NCBI GenBank assembly: GCA_947479085.1
Contig: CANJYB010000003.1
Span: forward strand, 207,751-271,750
Origin: Bacteroidota bacterium
GTDB taxonomy: Bacteria; Bacteroidota; Bacteroidia; 2-12-FULL-35-15
Reading direction: 5' to 3'
Length of the DNA stretch: 64,000 nucleotides
Shown here: positions 8,401 through 16,724 of the stretch, piece after piece
Position numbering within the stretch: the stretch's first letter is position 1
Layout of the letters: every line of letters starts with the position of its first letter
Translations under genes and position numbers: made by a program
Notes under the pieces: generated by a model
Told to the model about the DNA's origin: nothing
The model's input: the letters and a program-made list of their open reading frames with translations, nothing else
Database searches by the model: none

Positions 8401-10930
8401 TGTTACGGTTAACCCGAAACCGGCAGGAACAATTACCAATGCAACTATTTGTAGCGGAGGTACCACCAATATTGTATTAAATTCATCTATTTCAGGAACC
8501 ACCTTTGCATGGTCAGGAGCCAACCAAAGCGGAACCTCAACCGGATTCAGTTCAGGAAACGGTTCACCGATAGTACAGACACTATTTAACAGCAGCAATT
8601 CAACCCCATCCATAGTAAGATATACGATAGTACCTACTTCTCCTGCGGGATGTACCGGGGCAAACTTCTTATCTGATATTACTGTTAACCCTACACCTGT
8701 GGCAAGCTCATCAGTTGATCCGGGAGAGTTTTTATGTGATGGAAGTACAACCAATATCGATTTGAACTCCAGCACCAGTGGCTCATCCACCTATACCTGG
8801 ACTTCTACAGCAGATGCAGGCATCAGCGGAAACAGCAACTGTTCGTCAGGATGTTTAAATCCGATAGCCGATGTATTATTTAATACAGCAAGTACAAACG
8901 GAACAGCAACGTATTCCATTATCCCGACCTCAGCAGCAGGATGTGTGGGAGGAGCTTACACGATTACAGAAACGATAGGAGCAACTCCTGTAGGAAGTGC
9001 AACAAGTATGGTGATTTGTAACGGAGACCCAACCAACTTAACATTAAACTCCACAGTAACAGGAACAGAATTTACCTGGACCTCATTAGTTACTTTCGGA
9101 ACAGTGATAGGTAACCAGGATTGTCCGGGAGGCTGTGGAACTACCATAGCAGATGTGTTAACCAATGCAACCAACGTACATGGCATAGTAGAATACACGG
9201 TATCACCAGTATCAGCAGACGGATGTCCGGGAGCAGACTTTACAGTAGATGTAACAGTAGGAGCAGCTCCTGCAATGCCTGTTATTTCAGGTCCTTCAGT
9301 GGTTTGTAATTTGAATACGGCTACTTATTCTGTAGCCATTGTTCCTGAAGCAACCACTTATACATGGACCGTACCAACAGGTGTAACCGGAATGACCATA
9401 ACAAGCGGACAAGGAACCACAACGATTACTGTAAATATATCAGCAGGAACGGTGATAGGAAATGTAACCTGTACAGCAAGTAATAATTGTGGAAGCAGCC
9501 AGACCGCTTCCATGGCAGTGACCAAAAAACCAGCTGTTCCTGGACCAATATCAGGGCCAACTTCTACCTGCGGACAAACAAGTGCTACCTATTTCATCGC
9601 TTCAGTGTTCGGAGCTACTTCTTATGCATGGACAGTTCCGGCAGGAATGACGATTACCTCAGGACAAGGAGGACTTACTATTACTGTTAGTATTTCTTCC
9701 ACTTTTGTTTCAGGGCTGGTGAAAGTATCTGCTGTGAATGCTTGCGGAAATGTACCGGGAATAAGTTTATTGGTATTTGGTAATGTTCCGCCTATCCCTG
9801 TTTCTATTTCCGGACCAACAGCGGTTTGCGGTCTTACTTCAGCAACTTATTCGGTACCTGCAGTGGCAGGAGCTACAGGATATAACTGGACCATTACAGG
9901 TGCAGGAACCATTGTTGGTTCCAACACAGGTTCTTCGGTAACTGTTGCTTTAAGCGGAACTTCGCCAGGAACTATTTCCTGTTCCGCAACCAATGTTTGT
10001 GGTACCGGAACTCCAAGGTCATTGAATTTGACTACCACACCGGCAACACCAGGAACTATTTCCGGACCTACCGTTGCATGTGGACTATTCACTGCTACTT
10101 ATACTGTTCCAGCTGTAGCCGGAACGACTTACAATTGGACGTTACAAACTGCGGTAGGTTGTTTTGGAACATCATTCCCAGGAGGGCCTCAGACTGCAAC
10201 GGGAACTACCGTTACCGTTGCTTTTAGCCCCAACTTTATGAACGCAATGTCAGGTGTTCTTTCTGTTACTGCAACTACACAATGTGGAACTAGTAACCCA
10301 AGCAATTTAATAATTTTCCAGAACCAAACTCCAACGACTCTTAATGGTCCTGCAAATGTTACAGGGTTGCAACAAGCTACCTATTTCACTTCTCCGATGA
10401 ATGGTGCAATTGATTATGTTTGGACAACAACTTCAACCGGAGGTCAAATTACCATTAATGGAACAACTGCTACAACCGTAATAACACCTTCACTTTCAAT
10501 TACGGCTTTTTTTACTGGACAATCAGGAGTATATTCCGGAACTGGCCAGATAAAAGTAGCTGCTCGTTACAGCTGTGTTGACAGAGCTACCCAAACCAGC
10601 GGATATAAAACAGTTCCTATTTCAGGTGTGGCGTTAAATCCGAATGCAATGGCAAACAATACAGATTTGAGAAGTGTGTTTTCTGAAATCTATCCTAATC
10701 CTGCTTCCACTGAATTTACTATTGATGTAACTTCTGACGGAGACAGAAACATAGTGGTAGAGGTGTTTGATGTGCTTGGTAATATGGCAATAGAACAAAA
10801 ACACTACTTAATGGCAGGTGAGGTTGCATTTAAAACAAATGTAGAAACACTTGAAAAAGGAATGTACTTTGTTCGTATCACGGATGTGGAAGGAAATGTA
10901 CTTTACACACAACGGGTAATTAAAGAGTAA
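5435..10930 (+). CDS. very large secreted T9SS type A surface protein with Ig/PKD-like repeats
   Basis: 1831 aa with a clear Sec signal peptide (hydrophobic 8-17, cut after about residue 25 at FSQ). In order: a beta-rich N-terminal jelly-roll-like region (about 26-480); a fibronectin type III domain (about 489-585, ending TFSFTTGS); a GEVED-type module (about 700-840, centred on IDMNNNGSFEDAGE); four tandem PKD-like repeats of about 93 aa (about 908-1278, each starting near I-C-x-G); five Ig/PKD-like repeats starting SGP and containing YxWTVP (about 1280-1630); and a C-terminal type A sorting domain (1750-1831, starting YPNPAS, ending GMYFVRITD...RVIKE). The protein is expected to cross the outer membrane by T9SS and be anchored or released. 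No catalytic domain is recognisable, so an adhesin or matrix role is inferred. It is monocistronic, with a strong terminator at 10952. Confidence 0.88.
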   Translation: MKAKTTKLIVLLCIALFQFTDSFSQLTTVLPNDGSTSGNCRAPSNRYSRGRIVYLIKASEMAAAGFTSGTQVGQIGWTYQAAPGNVASAPLLVYLQNTTDVTNTKSTTWSTAIAPMTIASNSTVSIANSTTPTIAFSGGSPFTYTGGGVYVAYDWGCYSGTLFATTVMCNSTGLVNGLLSAQLSTACPNTASTNVVASSFRPETRFGPVQVANDAAVDLIYTFGSLANVFTVNHAIRAKVSNLGTATQTNLPVSLNISGANTFTNTQTVATLAPGASAVVTFAAFTPSVIGSNTVTVSVPSDGANGNNTKTMTQAITTNLDSYKYGTTFDGGVGFNPPLATSAVFVSKFNAIAGSLLNEVKVDFQASVASRTFKIAVYPNNAGTPGNTPLYVSSLQTIGANSPQFQAFIPISPVINLSGGDFYVGVVEEVANTVNFGFSYQAESPARTGSFFFANVNNTTYVASTAWTDFNTGGAPFRPGIEAEFFVPAPPNCVLSMSPANNNVDLCFGGASQTLSWASGGGGPTGYDVYFGTTANPPLVSANQAGVTYNATGLTPNTQYFWKVIAKNVDGDAPGCSTFSFTTGSTFSPVSISPANITICGGAPVTATANPAGATSYSWSGGLGSAQTASVTTPGTYTVTVTQSTCVLTATATAVAYSSPTVSSVSATPSAVCNGGSSVLAVSASASNAVTGNYCTPVTTNGGTVGDEITLFSSTGLGYNYTNSVATPSPGYLDRTNLIGNGVAGTAYSVTVNQQDAGDAFRIWIDMNNNGSFEDAGELLATSTAGLAVTLSITIPSSTTNGSHRIRIRNTFNATNTIASTLSCTNGNTYGVTIDFTLNVTGGVDPLTYLWSPATFLGSTTGSSVGATGITSPVTYTVTATQGNTGCTNTGTASVAVNPLPIGSASNETICSGASSGVALSSDITGSTFTWTATVTSGNVTGLSGCASGCGTTIAQTLINTSNSVAGVVSYIVTPTSPSGCAGNPFTVDVTVNPKPAGTITNATICSGGTTNIVLNSSISGTTFAWSGANQSGTSTGFSSGNGSPIVQTLFNSSNSTPSIVRYTIVPTSPAGCTGANFLSDITVNPTPVASSSVDPGEFLCDGSTTNIDLNSSTSGSSTYTWTSTADAGISGNSNCSSGCLNPIADVLFNTASTNGTATYSIIPTSAAGCVGGAYTITETIGATPVGSATSMVICNGDPTNLTLNSTVTGTEFTWTSLVTFGTVIGNQDCPGGCGTTIADVLTNATNVHGIVEYTVSPVSADGCPGADFTVDVTVGAAPAMPVISGPSVVCNLNTATYSVAIVPEATTYTWTVPTGVTGMTITSGQGTTTITVNISAGTVIGNVTCTASNNCGSSQTASMAVTKKPAVPGPISGPTSTCGQTSATYFIASVFGATSYAWTVPAGMTITSGQGGLTITVSISSTFVSGLVKVSAVNACGNVPGISLLVFGNVPPIPVSISGPTAVCGLTSATYSVPAVAGATGYNWTITGAGTIVGSNTGSSVTVALSGTSPGTISCSATNVCGTGTPRSLNLTTTPATPGTISGPTVACGLFTATYTVPAVAGTTYNWTLQTAVGCFGTSFPGGPQTATGTTVTVAFSPNFMNAMSGVLSVTATTQCGTSNPSNLIIFQNQTPTTLNGPANVTGLQQATYFTSPMNGAIDYVWTTTSTGGQITINGTTATTVITPSLSITAFFTGQSGVYSGTGQIKVAARYSCVDRATQTSGYKTVPISGVALNPNAMANNTDLRSVFSEIYPNPASTEFTIDVTSDGDRNIVVEVFDVLGNMAIEQKHYLMAGEVAFKTNVETLEKGMYFVRITDVEGNVLYTQRVIKE

Positions 10931-10951
10931 AAGTTAAATTTAATTCAGAAT

Positions 10952-10991
10952 AAATCCCGCCTTTCCGTTTTAGGAAAGGAGGGATTTTTTT
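10952..10991 (+). terminator. strong intrinsic terminator after T9SS protein
   Basis: The arms AAATCCCGCCTTTCC (10952-10966) and GGAAAGGAGGGATTT (10973-10987) pair with a single internal mismatch around a 6-nt loop, followed by a T-run. It starts 22 bp after the stop codon. Confidence 0.88.
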
Positions 10992-11100
10992 GTCTTATAA
11001 TCAGACTTTTTTCCAGATTAAGGATTCCGAACCTGACAGAAAAACAGGATGAATCAGGATGAAGAATACAATAAAAAGTCTAAAGTACCTGTTTTAGCAC

Positions 11101-11373
11101 CTCATCAACGTGAGAGCTCGTCTCATCCCGATGGTTTTCAATTACACTCCAATTTTATTGCATACCGTTCCGATGGTTTTCATTTTTACTCCCATGGTTT
11201 TGCATACCACGCCAATGGTTTTCATTTTCGCCCCAATGATTTTGCATACCACTCTAATGGTTTCTCAAACCACTCCAATGGTTTCTCCTATCGTCCCAAT
11301 GGTTTTCATTTACACTCAAACTTTTTCTCGTCTCACTCCGATTATTTTACGTGTCGTCCCGATGCGATGAGAA
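11101..11373. repeat. intergenic tandem array B, exact 21-bp period
   Basis: Thirteen consecutive 21-bp units with core CCNATGGTTTTCA and a variable block of about 6 bp; alternate units end in TTTCAT or TTTGCA, giving a weak 42-bp higher-order pattern. Because 21 is divisible by three and units lack stops in several frames, two overlapping plus-strand ORFs (11049-11378 and 11110-11370) stay open and would encode heptapeptide repeats. Differences between units are not concentrated at third codon positions, so I read it as non-coding. From 11374 to 11685 I see only AT-rich sequence leading to the MFS operon and no clear TAnnTTTG box. Confidence 0.88.
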
Positions 11374-11685
11374 AGTAAGGGGAAATGGACTAAAATGACC
11401 AGAAAGAGACAAAGGTGTATGTTTATTTTGTTAATAATCATTGCTTTGAATAAAAGAGAAAGGGTAACGTCTGGCCTGAATAATAGGTAAAAACAAAGAA
11501 ATAAAAACATAACAGGGTAAAAAACGATAAAAAATCGCGATGAATGGGCAGGTTTTCTTTCAACAGTATTGATGTTTTAATAAAAAGGAATCAGGCATTA
11601 CTCAAATGTTCAAATTCAAAAATATCTTCCTCAAAAACCAATAACTATTTTACCTATTTTCGGAGAATCAAATTCAAACCTTTTT

Positions 11686-13137
11686 ATGGACAATATAAAC
11701 GAATCTAAACCATCCGCATTACTTACTTTAATTTCTGTATTCTTTTTCTGGGGCTTTGTTGCAGCCAGCAATGATATTTTAATTCCGGTGTTCAAGGAAA
11801 AGCTGAACCTGGAACAATGGCAGGCGCAGTTAATTTCGGTTGCTTTTTATGTGGCGTACACAGTAGGTTCCATTATTTATTATTTAATTTCCAAAACTTC
11901 AGGAGGAGATATTCTCAACAGGATTGGATATAAAAATGGTATTGCATTAGGGTTGGTTATTTCAGCCATTGGTACTTTATTGTTTTATCCTGCAGCACAA
12001 ACGGCTTCTTTTCCTTTAATGATTTCAGGTTTATTTATAGTAGGCCTTGGTTTTTCTTTACAGCAAACTGCCGCCAATCCTTTAGCCATAGTAATGGGCG
12101 ACCCCCGAAAAGGTTCGCAACGATTGAGCCTTGCCGGTGGAGTAAACAATGTGGGGACCACCATTGGTCCTATATTGATTAGTTTTGCCATATTCGGAAC
12201 CATAGCAGCAGGTAGTAAATCGGTTGCCAGTATTGAAAGTATAAAAACACCTTACCTTATTCTCGGTGCTGCCTTTATTATAGTGGCGGTTATCTTTAAA
12301 TTTTCTTCCATTCCTGATAAAATACATTCTGTAAATGATGATGCCCCTTCTGAAATACCTGTGGCGGCTGAAAGAACGAGTGCTTTAAAATATCCGCAGT
12401 TGGTTTTAGGTATGATTGGGATTTTTGTTTATGTAGGTGTTGAGGTGTCCACAGCCAGCAACCTGCCGGAGTTTATGAAGCAACATGCGGGTATCAATAC
12501 CGACCAGGTGGCACCTTATGTTTCTTTATTCTGGGCAAGTTTAATGATAGGCCGTTGGACATCTTCGGTAGGTGCTTTTAATGTAAAAGGAGGGATGAAA
12601 ACAATATTGAATTTCCTGATGCCATACATCGCATTTGGAGTTTTTCTTTTAGTAAATAAAATAGCAAGCCACGATTTAACTCCGTTTTACATTTATGCTT
12701 TTGTAATCATTGTTTTAATTTTTGCAGATATTCTGAGCAAAGGAAATCCTGCACGACAATTATTAATATTCTCCGGTTGTGGAATTACAGCCTTGTTCAT
12801 AGGTATGCTTTCATCTGGCATGGTTAGTGTTTATGCATTCATAAGTGTGGGCCTGTTTTGTTCTACTTTATGGCCATGCATATTTACATTGGCCATTGCA
12901 GGATTGGGAAAACATACCAACGAAGGTTCCAGTTTTTTAATCATGATGATTATGGGCGGTGGATTAATCAGCTGGTTGCAGGGTGCCTTATCTGCAGATA
13001 CTATTTTAGGAATACAATGGAGTTACCTGGTAGGAGTAGCCTGCTTTGCTTACCTGGCCTTTTATGCATGGAAAGTTAGTTCAATATTAAAATCACAGGG
13101 AATAGATTATGATTCAAAAGCTGGTAGCGGGCATTGA
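11686..13137 (+). CDS. sugar MFS transporter (FucP/NagP-like)
   Basis: A 483-aa inner-membrane major facilitator with about 12 hydrophobic segments. It has the FucP-family opening (FFFWGFVAASNDILIPVFKE, residues 19-38) and a repeated glycine-rich loop (GLGFSLQQTAANPLA). Members of this proton-symport family carry fucose, glucose/galactose or, in Bacteroidota NagP-type members, N-acetylglucosamine. Here the downstream hexosaminidase and glycosylasparaginase argue for GlcNAc, but this is inference from context. The gene opens a six-gene co-directional unit. Its last 29 bases overlap the start of the ROK kinase gene, implying translational coupling. The 54-aa tail region before the last helices is slightly longer than in typical FucP. 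Confidence 0.88.
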   Translation: MDNINESKPSALLTLISVFFFWGFVAASNDILIPVFKEKLNLEQWQAQLISVAFYVAYTVGSIIYYLISKTSGGDILNRIGYKNGIALGLVISAIGTLLFYPAAQTASFPLMISGLFIVGLGFSLQQTAANPLAIVMGDPRKGSQRLSLAGGVNNVGTTIGPILISFAIFGTIAAGSKSVASIESIKTPYLILGAAFIIVAVIFKFSSIPDKIHSVNDDAPSEIPVAAERTSALKYPQLVLGMIGIFVYVGVEVSTASNLPEFMKQHAGINTDQVAPYVSLFWASLMIGRWTSSVGAFNVKGGMKTILNFLMPYIAFGVFLLVNKIASHDLTPFYIYAFVIIVLIFADILSKGNPARQLLIFSGCGITALFIGMLSSGMVSVYAFISVGLFCSTLWPCIFTLAIAGLGKHTNEGSSFLIMMIMGGGLISWLQGALSADTILGIQWSYLVGVACFAYLAFYAWKVSSILKSQGIDYDSKAGSGH

Positions 13138-14062
13138 TATAGGAGGCACCAACACCACTTTCGGGTTGGTGGATGAAGCAGGAAAAATACTTTACAAGGA
13201 AACTATTTTTACTGAACATTTCCCCATCCCCGAAGATTTGGTAGCGGTGGTGGTGGAGCATATTAACAAGGCATTGATTCAATTTGAAAACAAATATGAA
13301 TTGGCCGGTGTGGGAATAGGTGCGCCAAACGGGAATTACTTTAATGGTTGTATTGTATTTGCACCCAATTTAAAATGGAAAGGAATTGTTCCTCTTGCCA
13401 AATTGTTTGAAGATAAATTAAAAGTAAAAACAATTCTTACAAACGATGCAAATGCCGCAGCAATGGGGGAAATGATATTTGGAGGTGCAAAAGGAATGAA
13501 AGATTTTATTTTCATAACTCTTGGAACGGGCTTGGGAAGTGGCATTGTGGTAAATGGTGAAATGGTATACGGGCACGATGGCTTTGCAGGGGAATTGGGC
13601 CATATAACTATTTTGTTTCCTGATGGAAGGCAATGCGGATGCGGAAGAAGAGGATGCCTCGAAACATATTGTTCTGCAACAGGAATTGTGACAACATACA
13701 AGGAATTCATAAGACGCAGCTTTCCGGAACTGGTAAAAGAGAATGAAAATATAACCGCCAAAGATATTTGTGAAAAAGCAAGGGATGGAGATTTCGTTTC
13801 ATTAACAGCCTTTAAAATGACAGGAGATCTTCTCGGAAGAGTATTAGCCAATAGTGTGGCATATACAAGTCCCCAGGCAATATTCTTATTTGGAGGTTTG
13901 GCCAATGCAGGTTATTTAATTTTCGAGCCAACCAGAGAAAGTTTCGAAGAAAATCTGCTTAACATATATAAAAATAAAATAAATATTTTTCCCTCTCAAT
14001 TAAAGGAAAATGATGCAGCCATATTAGGTGCAGCTTCGTTGATTTGGAAAGAAATAAAATAA
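13109..14062 (+). CDS. ROK-family sugar kinase (glucokinase or N-acetylglucosamine kinase)
   Basis: 317 aa. The N-terminal AGIDIGGTNTTFGLVD is the ATP phosphate loop of the ASKHA fold. TNDANAAAMGE carries the catalytic aspartate. The ROK zinc site is complete: a histidine in GELGHI followed by the CGCGRRGCLE cluster. No N-terminal helix-turn-helix is present, so it is a kinase, not a NagC/XylR-type repressor. The start overlaps the MFS stop by 29 bp and the stop lies 6 bp before the GH20 gene. In this context it most likely phosphorylates GlcNAc or glucose released by the neighbouring hydrolases after import. Exact sugar specificity cannot be read from the sequence. Confidence 0.88.
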   Translation: MIQKLVAGIDIGGTNTTFGLVDEAGKILYKETIFTEHFPIPEDLVAVVVEHINKALIQFENKYELAGVGIGAPNGNYFNGCIVFAPNLKWKGIVPLAKLFEDKLKVKTILTNDANAAAMGEMIFGGAKGMKDFIFITLGTGLGSGIVVNGEMVYGHDGFAGELGHITILFPDGRQCGCGRRGCLETYCSATGIVTTYKEFIRRSFPELVKENENITAKDICEKARDGDFVSLTAFKMTGDLLGRVLANSVAYTSPQAIFLFGGLANAGYLIFEPTRESFEENLLNIYKNKINIFPSQLKENDAAILGAASLIWKEIK

Positions 14063-14068
14063 TAAAGT

Positions 14069-15700
14069 ATGAAAAAAATTGTATTCCTTTTACTTAGTTT
14101 AATTTCAATTAATGTTTTTGCACAAGACCAGTTAAAAGTATTACCGCTTATTCCTTTACCAAAGGAAATGAAGCAACTGGACGATGAATTTGTTTTATCA
14201 GATAAGTCTAAAATAGTCTTAACGAATGATAAATTCAAGCCGGAGGTGGAGTATCTCAACATTTATCTCAATAAAAATTATGGTTTTACATTACCGGTGA
14301 TTTCTGATTTACCTAAGGAAGGAAATTATATTTACATAACGCAACCTGATGCTGAAACCGGGCATCCGGATAGCTATACCTTAAATATGAACCAGAATCA
14401 ACTCCTGTTTATTGTTGAAAATGGAGAGGGCCTGTTTTATGGAATACAAACGTTGATACAGTTGCTTCCATTGGAAAAAGCAGCGGAGTTAAAGATTCCA
14501 TGTGCAGATATTAATGATGCACCACGATATCAATGGAGGGGAATGCACCTGGATTGCAGCCGGCATTTCTTTTCAAAGCAGGAAGTGAAAAAATACATTG
14601 ATTACATGGCCATGTATAAGTATAACCGGTTTCACTGGCACCTGGTGGATGACCAGGGTTGGAGAATAGAAATTAAAAAATATCCGCTTCTTACATCCAT
14701 TGGTTCGCAACGAAAAGAAACCATAATTGGCAAACCTAAATGGGATAAGGATGGAAAACCTTCAAAAGATGATAAGTATGATGGGCAACCGTATCGCGGT
14801 TTTTATACCCAGGCAGATATAAAAGAGGTGGTGGCTTATGCCATGGCACGACACATAACGGTGGTCCCTGAAATTGAAATGCCCGGCCATTCGTTAGCAG
14901 CACTTGCGGCCTATCCTCAATATTCCTGTACAGGCGGACCATTTGAAACCTATACCAAATGGGGCGTTTCGGATGATGTGTATTGTGCAGGAAACGATTC
15001 CACTTTTTTGTTTTTGGAAGATATTCTTTCGGAGGTTATTGATTTGTTCCCCGGAAAATATGTGCATATAGGAGGAGATGAATGCCTGAAAGAGCGATGG
15101 AAAGCCTGCCCTAAATGCCAGAAAAGAATTGCAGATGAAAAACTGAAAGACGAGAACGGGTTGCAAAGCTATTTTATTACAAGGATAGAAAAGTATTTGA
15201 ATTCAAAGGGGAGACAAATAATTGGCTGGGACGAAATATTAGATGGTGGACTTGCACCTAATGCCACTGTTATGAGCTGGAGAGGAATTAAAGGTGGACT
15301 GGCAGCTGCAAAACAAAAGCATGATGTTATCATGACACCCGGTCAGCCTTGTTATTTCGATCATTACCAGTCAAAAGATAAATCAAAGGAACCTCTTGCC
15401 ATCGGAGGGTTTAACCCGATTGATTCTGTTTATGCTTACAACCCAACACCAATGACACTTCCGGAAGAAGGATGGAAATACGTGTTGGGAGCGCAAGGAA
15501 ACGTATGGACGGAATACATTATAGATTTTAAAGGAGTAGAGTACATGTCAATGCCTCGTATGGCTGCATTGTCAGAAACCTTATGGACACCAAAGGATAA
15601 AAAGAATTACAAAAACTTTATTGAACGATTAAAATTGCATGCTAAAACATTAGATAAAATGAATGTGAATTATGCAAAACATTTTCTCACTAAAAAATAA
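14069..15700 (+). CDS. GH20 beta-N-acetylhexosaminidase
   Basis: 543 aa with a signal peptide (hydrophobic 4-18, cut at FAQ), so it acts in the periplasm or beyond. An N-terminal GH20b domain (about 25-150) is followed by the catalytic barrel (about 155-510) starting WRGMHLDCSRHFF. The catalytic Asp-Glu pair of the substrate-assisted mechanism is D337-E338 in HIGGDECLKERW; HWHLVDDQGWR and VPEIEMPGH are the flanking family motifs. It removes terminal beta-linked GlcNAc or GalNAc, for example from chitobiose cores or trimmed N-glycans. There is no T9SS sorting domain or lipoprotein cysteine. It lies 6 bp from both the upstream ROK gene and the downstream glycosylasparaginase gene, strongly implying one transcript. 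Confidence 0.95.
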   Translation: MKKIVFLLLSLISINVFAQDQLKVLPLIPLPKEMKQLDDEFVLSDKSKIVLTNDKFKPEVEYLNIYLNKNYGFTLPVISDLPKEGNYIYITQPDAETGHPDSYTLNMNQNQLLFIVENGEGLFYGIQTLIQLLPLEKAAELKIPCADINDAPRYQWRGMHLDCSRHFFSKQEVKKYIDYMAMYKYNRFHWHLVDDQGWRIEIKKYPLLTSIGSQRKETIIGKPKWDKDGKPSKDDKYDGQPYRGFYTQADIKEVVAYAMARHITVVPEIEMPGHSLAALAAYPQYSCTGGPFETYTKWGVSDDVYCAGNDSTFLFLEDILSEVIDLFPGKYVHIGGDECLKERWKACPKCQKRIADEKLKDENGLQSYFITRIEKYLNSKGRQIIGWDEILDGGLAPNATVMSWRGIKGGLAAAKQKHDVIMTPGQPCYFDHYQSKDKSKEPLAIGGFNPIDSVYAYNPTPMTLPEEGWKYVLGAQGNVWTEYIIDFKGVEYMSMPRMAALSETLWTPKDKKNYKNFIERLKLHAKTLDKMNVNYAKHFLTKK

Positions 15701-15706
15701 GCACTC

Positions 15707-16702
15707 ATGGAAAACAGAAGAGACTTTTTAAAAACCTCTGCATTGGCTGCAGCAGCTGTTTTAACCAACGTTCCCGGTTCAAAAGCGGAAGAAAAGGAAA
15801 AGATTATTAAACCGTTAACTGTAAAGCCAATTGTTGTCTCCACCTGGAAGTTTGGTATTGAAGCAAATGAAGAAGCATGGAAAATCCTTGCAAATAATGG
15901 TCGAGCTTTAGATGCGGTGGAAGCAGGTGTGAAAGTTCCGGAAAGCAATATGAAGGAGCGAAGTGTTGGTTTGGGAGGTCGTCCGGACAGGGATGGGCAC
16001 GTAACGTTGGATGCCTGTATAATGGATGAGTTTGCTAATATTGGTTCGGTGGCTTGCCTGGAACACATTAAACACCCGATTTCGGTAGCAAGGGCGGTAA
16101 TGGAAAAATCACCACATGTTATGATAGTAGGGGATGGGGCTTTGCAATTTGCATTGGCACATGGGTTCACAAAGGAAAAAGGAGTAGTGGAGGAATCGCA
16201 AAAGGAATGGAAAGAATGGCTGAAAACCAGTAATTATAAACCACCTGTTAATATTGAGAACCATGATACCATTGGAATGATTGCAATGGATTCGAATGGA
16301 AACTTTTCCGGTGCATGCACCACAAGCGGTTTAGCATATAAAATGCATGGGCGTGTGGGCGATTCTCCTATCATTGGAGCAGGTCTGTTTGTAGATAATG
16401 AAGTGGGTGCAGCTACTGCCACAGGTCATGGTGAAGAAGTAATTCGTATTGCCGGCTGTCATACAGTAGTGGAATTAATGCGCCAGGGTAAATCTCCACA
16501 ACAGGCATGTGAAGAAGCAGTAGCAAGGATTGTAAAGATTACCAAGAACAGAGGGAAGGATTTAAAAGATATTCAGGTTGGATTTATTGCCATCAACCAA
16601 AACGGGCAGTACGGAGCCTATTGTGTACAAACAGGATTTAATTTTGCTGTTTACAATGGTTCAGGAAATACATTAATTGACTCGGATTCATTTATAAAAT
16701 AG
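15707..16702 (+). CDS. N4-(beta-N-acetylglucosaminyl)-L-asparaginase (glycosylasparaginase), Tat-exported
   Basis: 331 aa Ntn-hydrolase. It cleaves the GlcNAc-Asn bond at the base of N-glycans. The autoprocessing site HDTIGM is intact: the precursor should cut between D187 and T188, exposing T188 (codon near 16268) as the nucleophile of the beta chain. GRVGDSPIIGAG and ATATGHGEE are the substrate-binding stretches of the family. The N-terminus has a textbook twin-arginine signal (RRDFLKTSALAAAA), so the folded enzyme is sent to the periplasm by Tat, as in the characterised Elizabethkingia enzyme family. The gene sits between GH20 and cutC with spacings of 6 and 22 bp. Confidence 0.94.
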   Translation: MENRRDFLKTSALAAAAVLTNVPGSKAEEKEKIIKPLTVKPIVVSTWKFGIEANEEAWKILANNGRALDAVEAGVKVPESNMKERSVGLGGRPDRDGHVTLDACIMDEFANIGSVACLEHIKHPISVARAVMEKSPHVMIVGDGALQFALAHGFTKEKGVVEESQKEWKEWLKTSNYKPPVNIENHDTIGMIAMDSNGNFSGACTTSGLAYKMHGRVGDSPIIGAGLFVDNEVGAATATGHGEEVIRIAGCHTVVELMRQGKSPQQACEEAVARIVKITKNRGKDLKDIQVGFIAINQNGQYGAYCVQTGFNFAVYNGSGNTLIDSDSFIK

Positions 16703-16724
16703 AAGTATTATTTTTCAAACCTTT

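Noticed and set aside
8344..8790. Long antisense ORFs inside the T9SS repeat proteins (also 8059-8322 and 62656-63747)
   Set aside because: They are minus-strand shadows created by Thr/Val/Ala-rich repeat codons; the sense frame is clearly the gene.
13336..13905. 189-codon minus-strand ORF
   Set aside because: It is antisense to the ROK kinase, which has all expected catalytic and zinc motifs.
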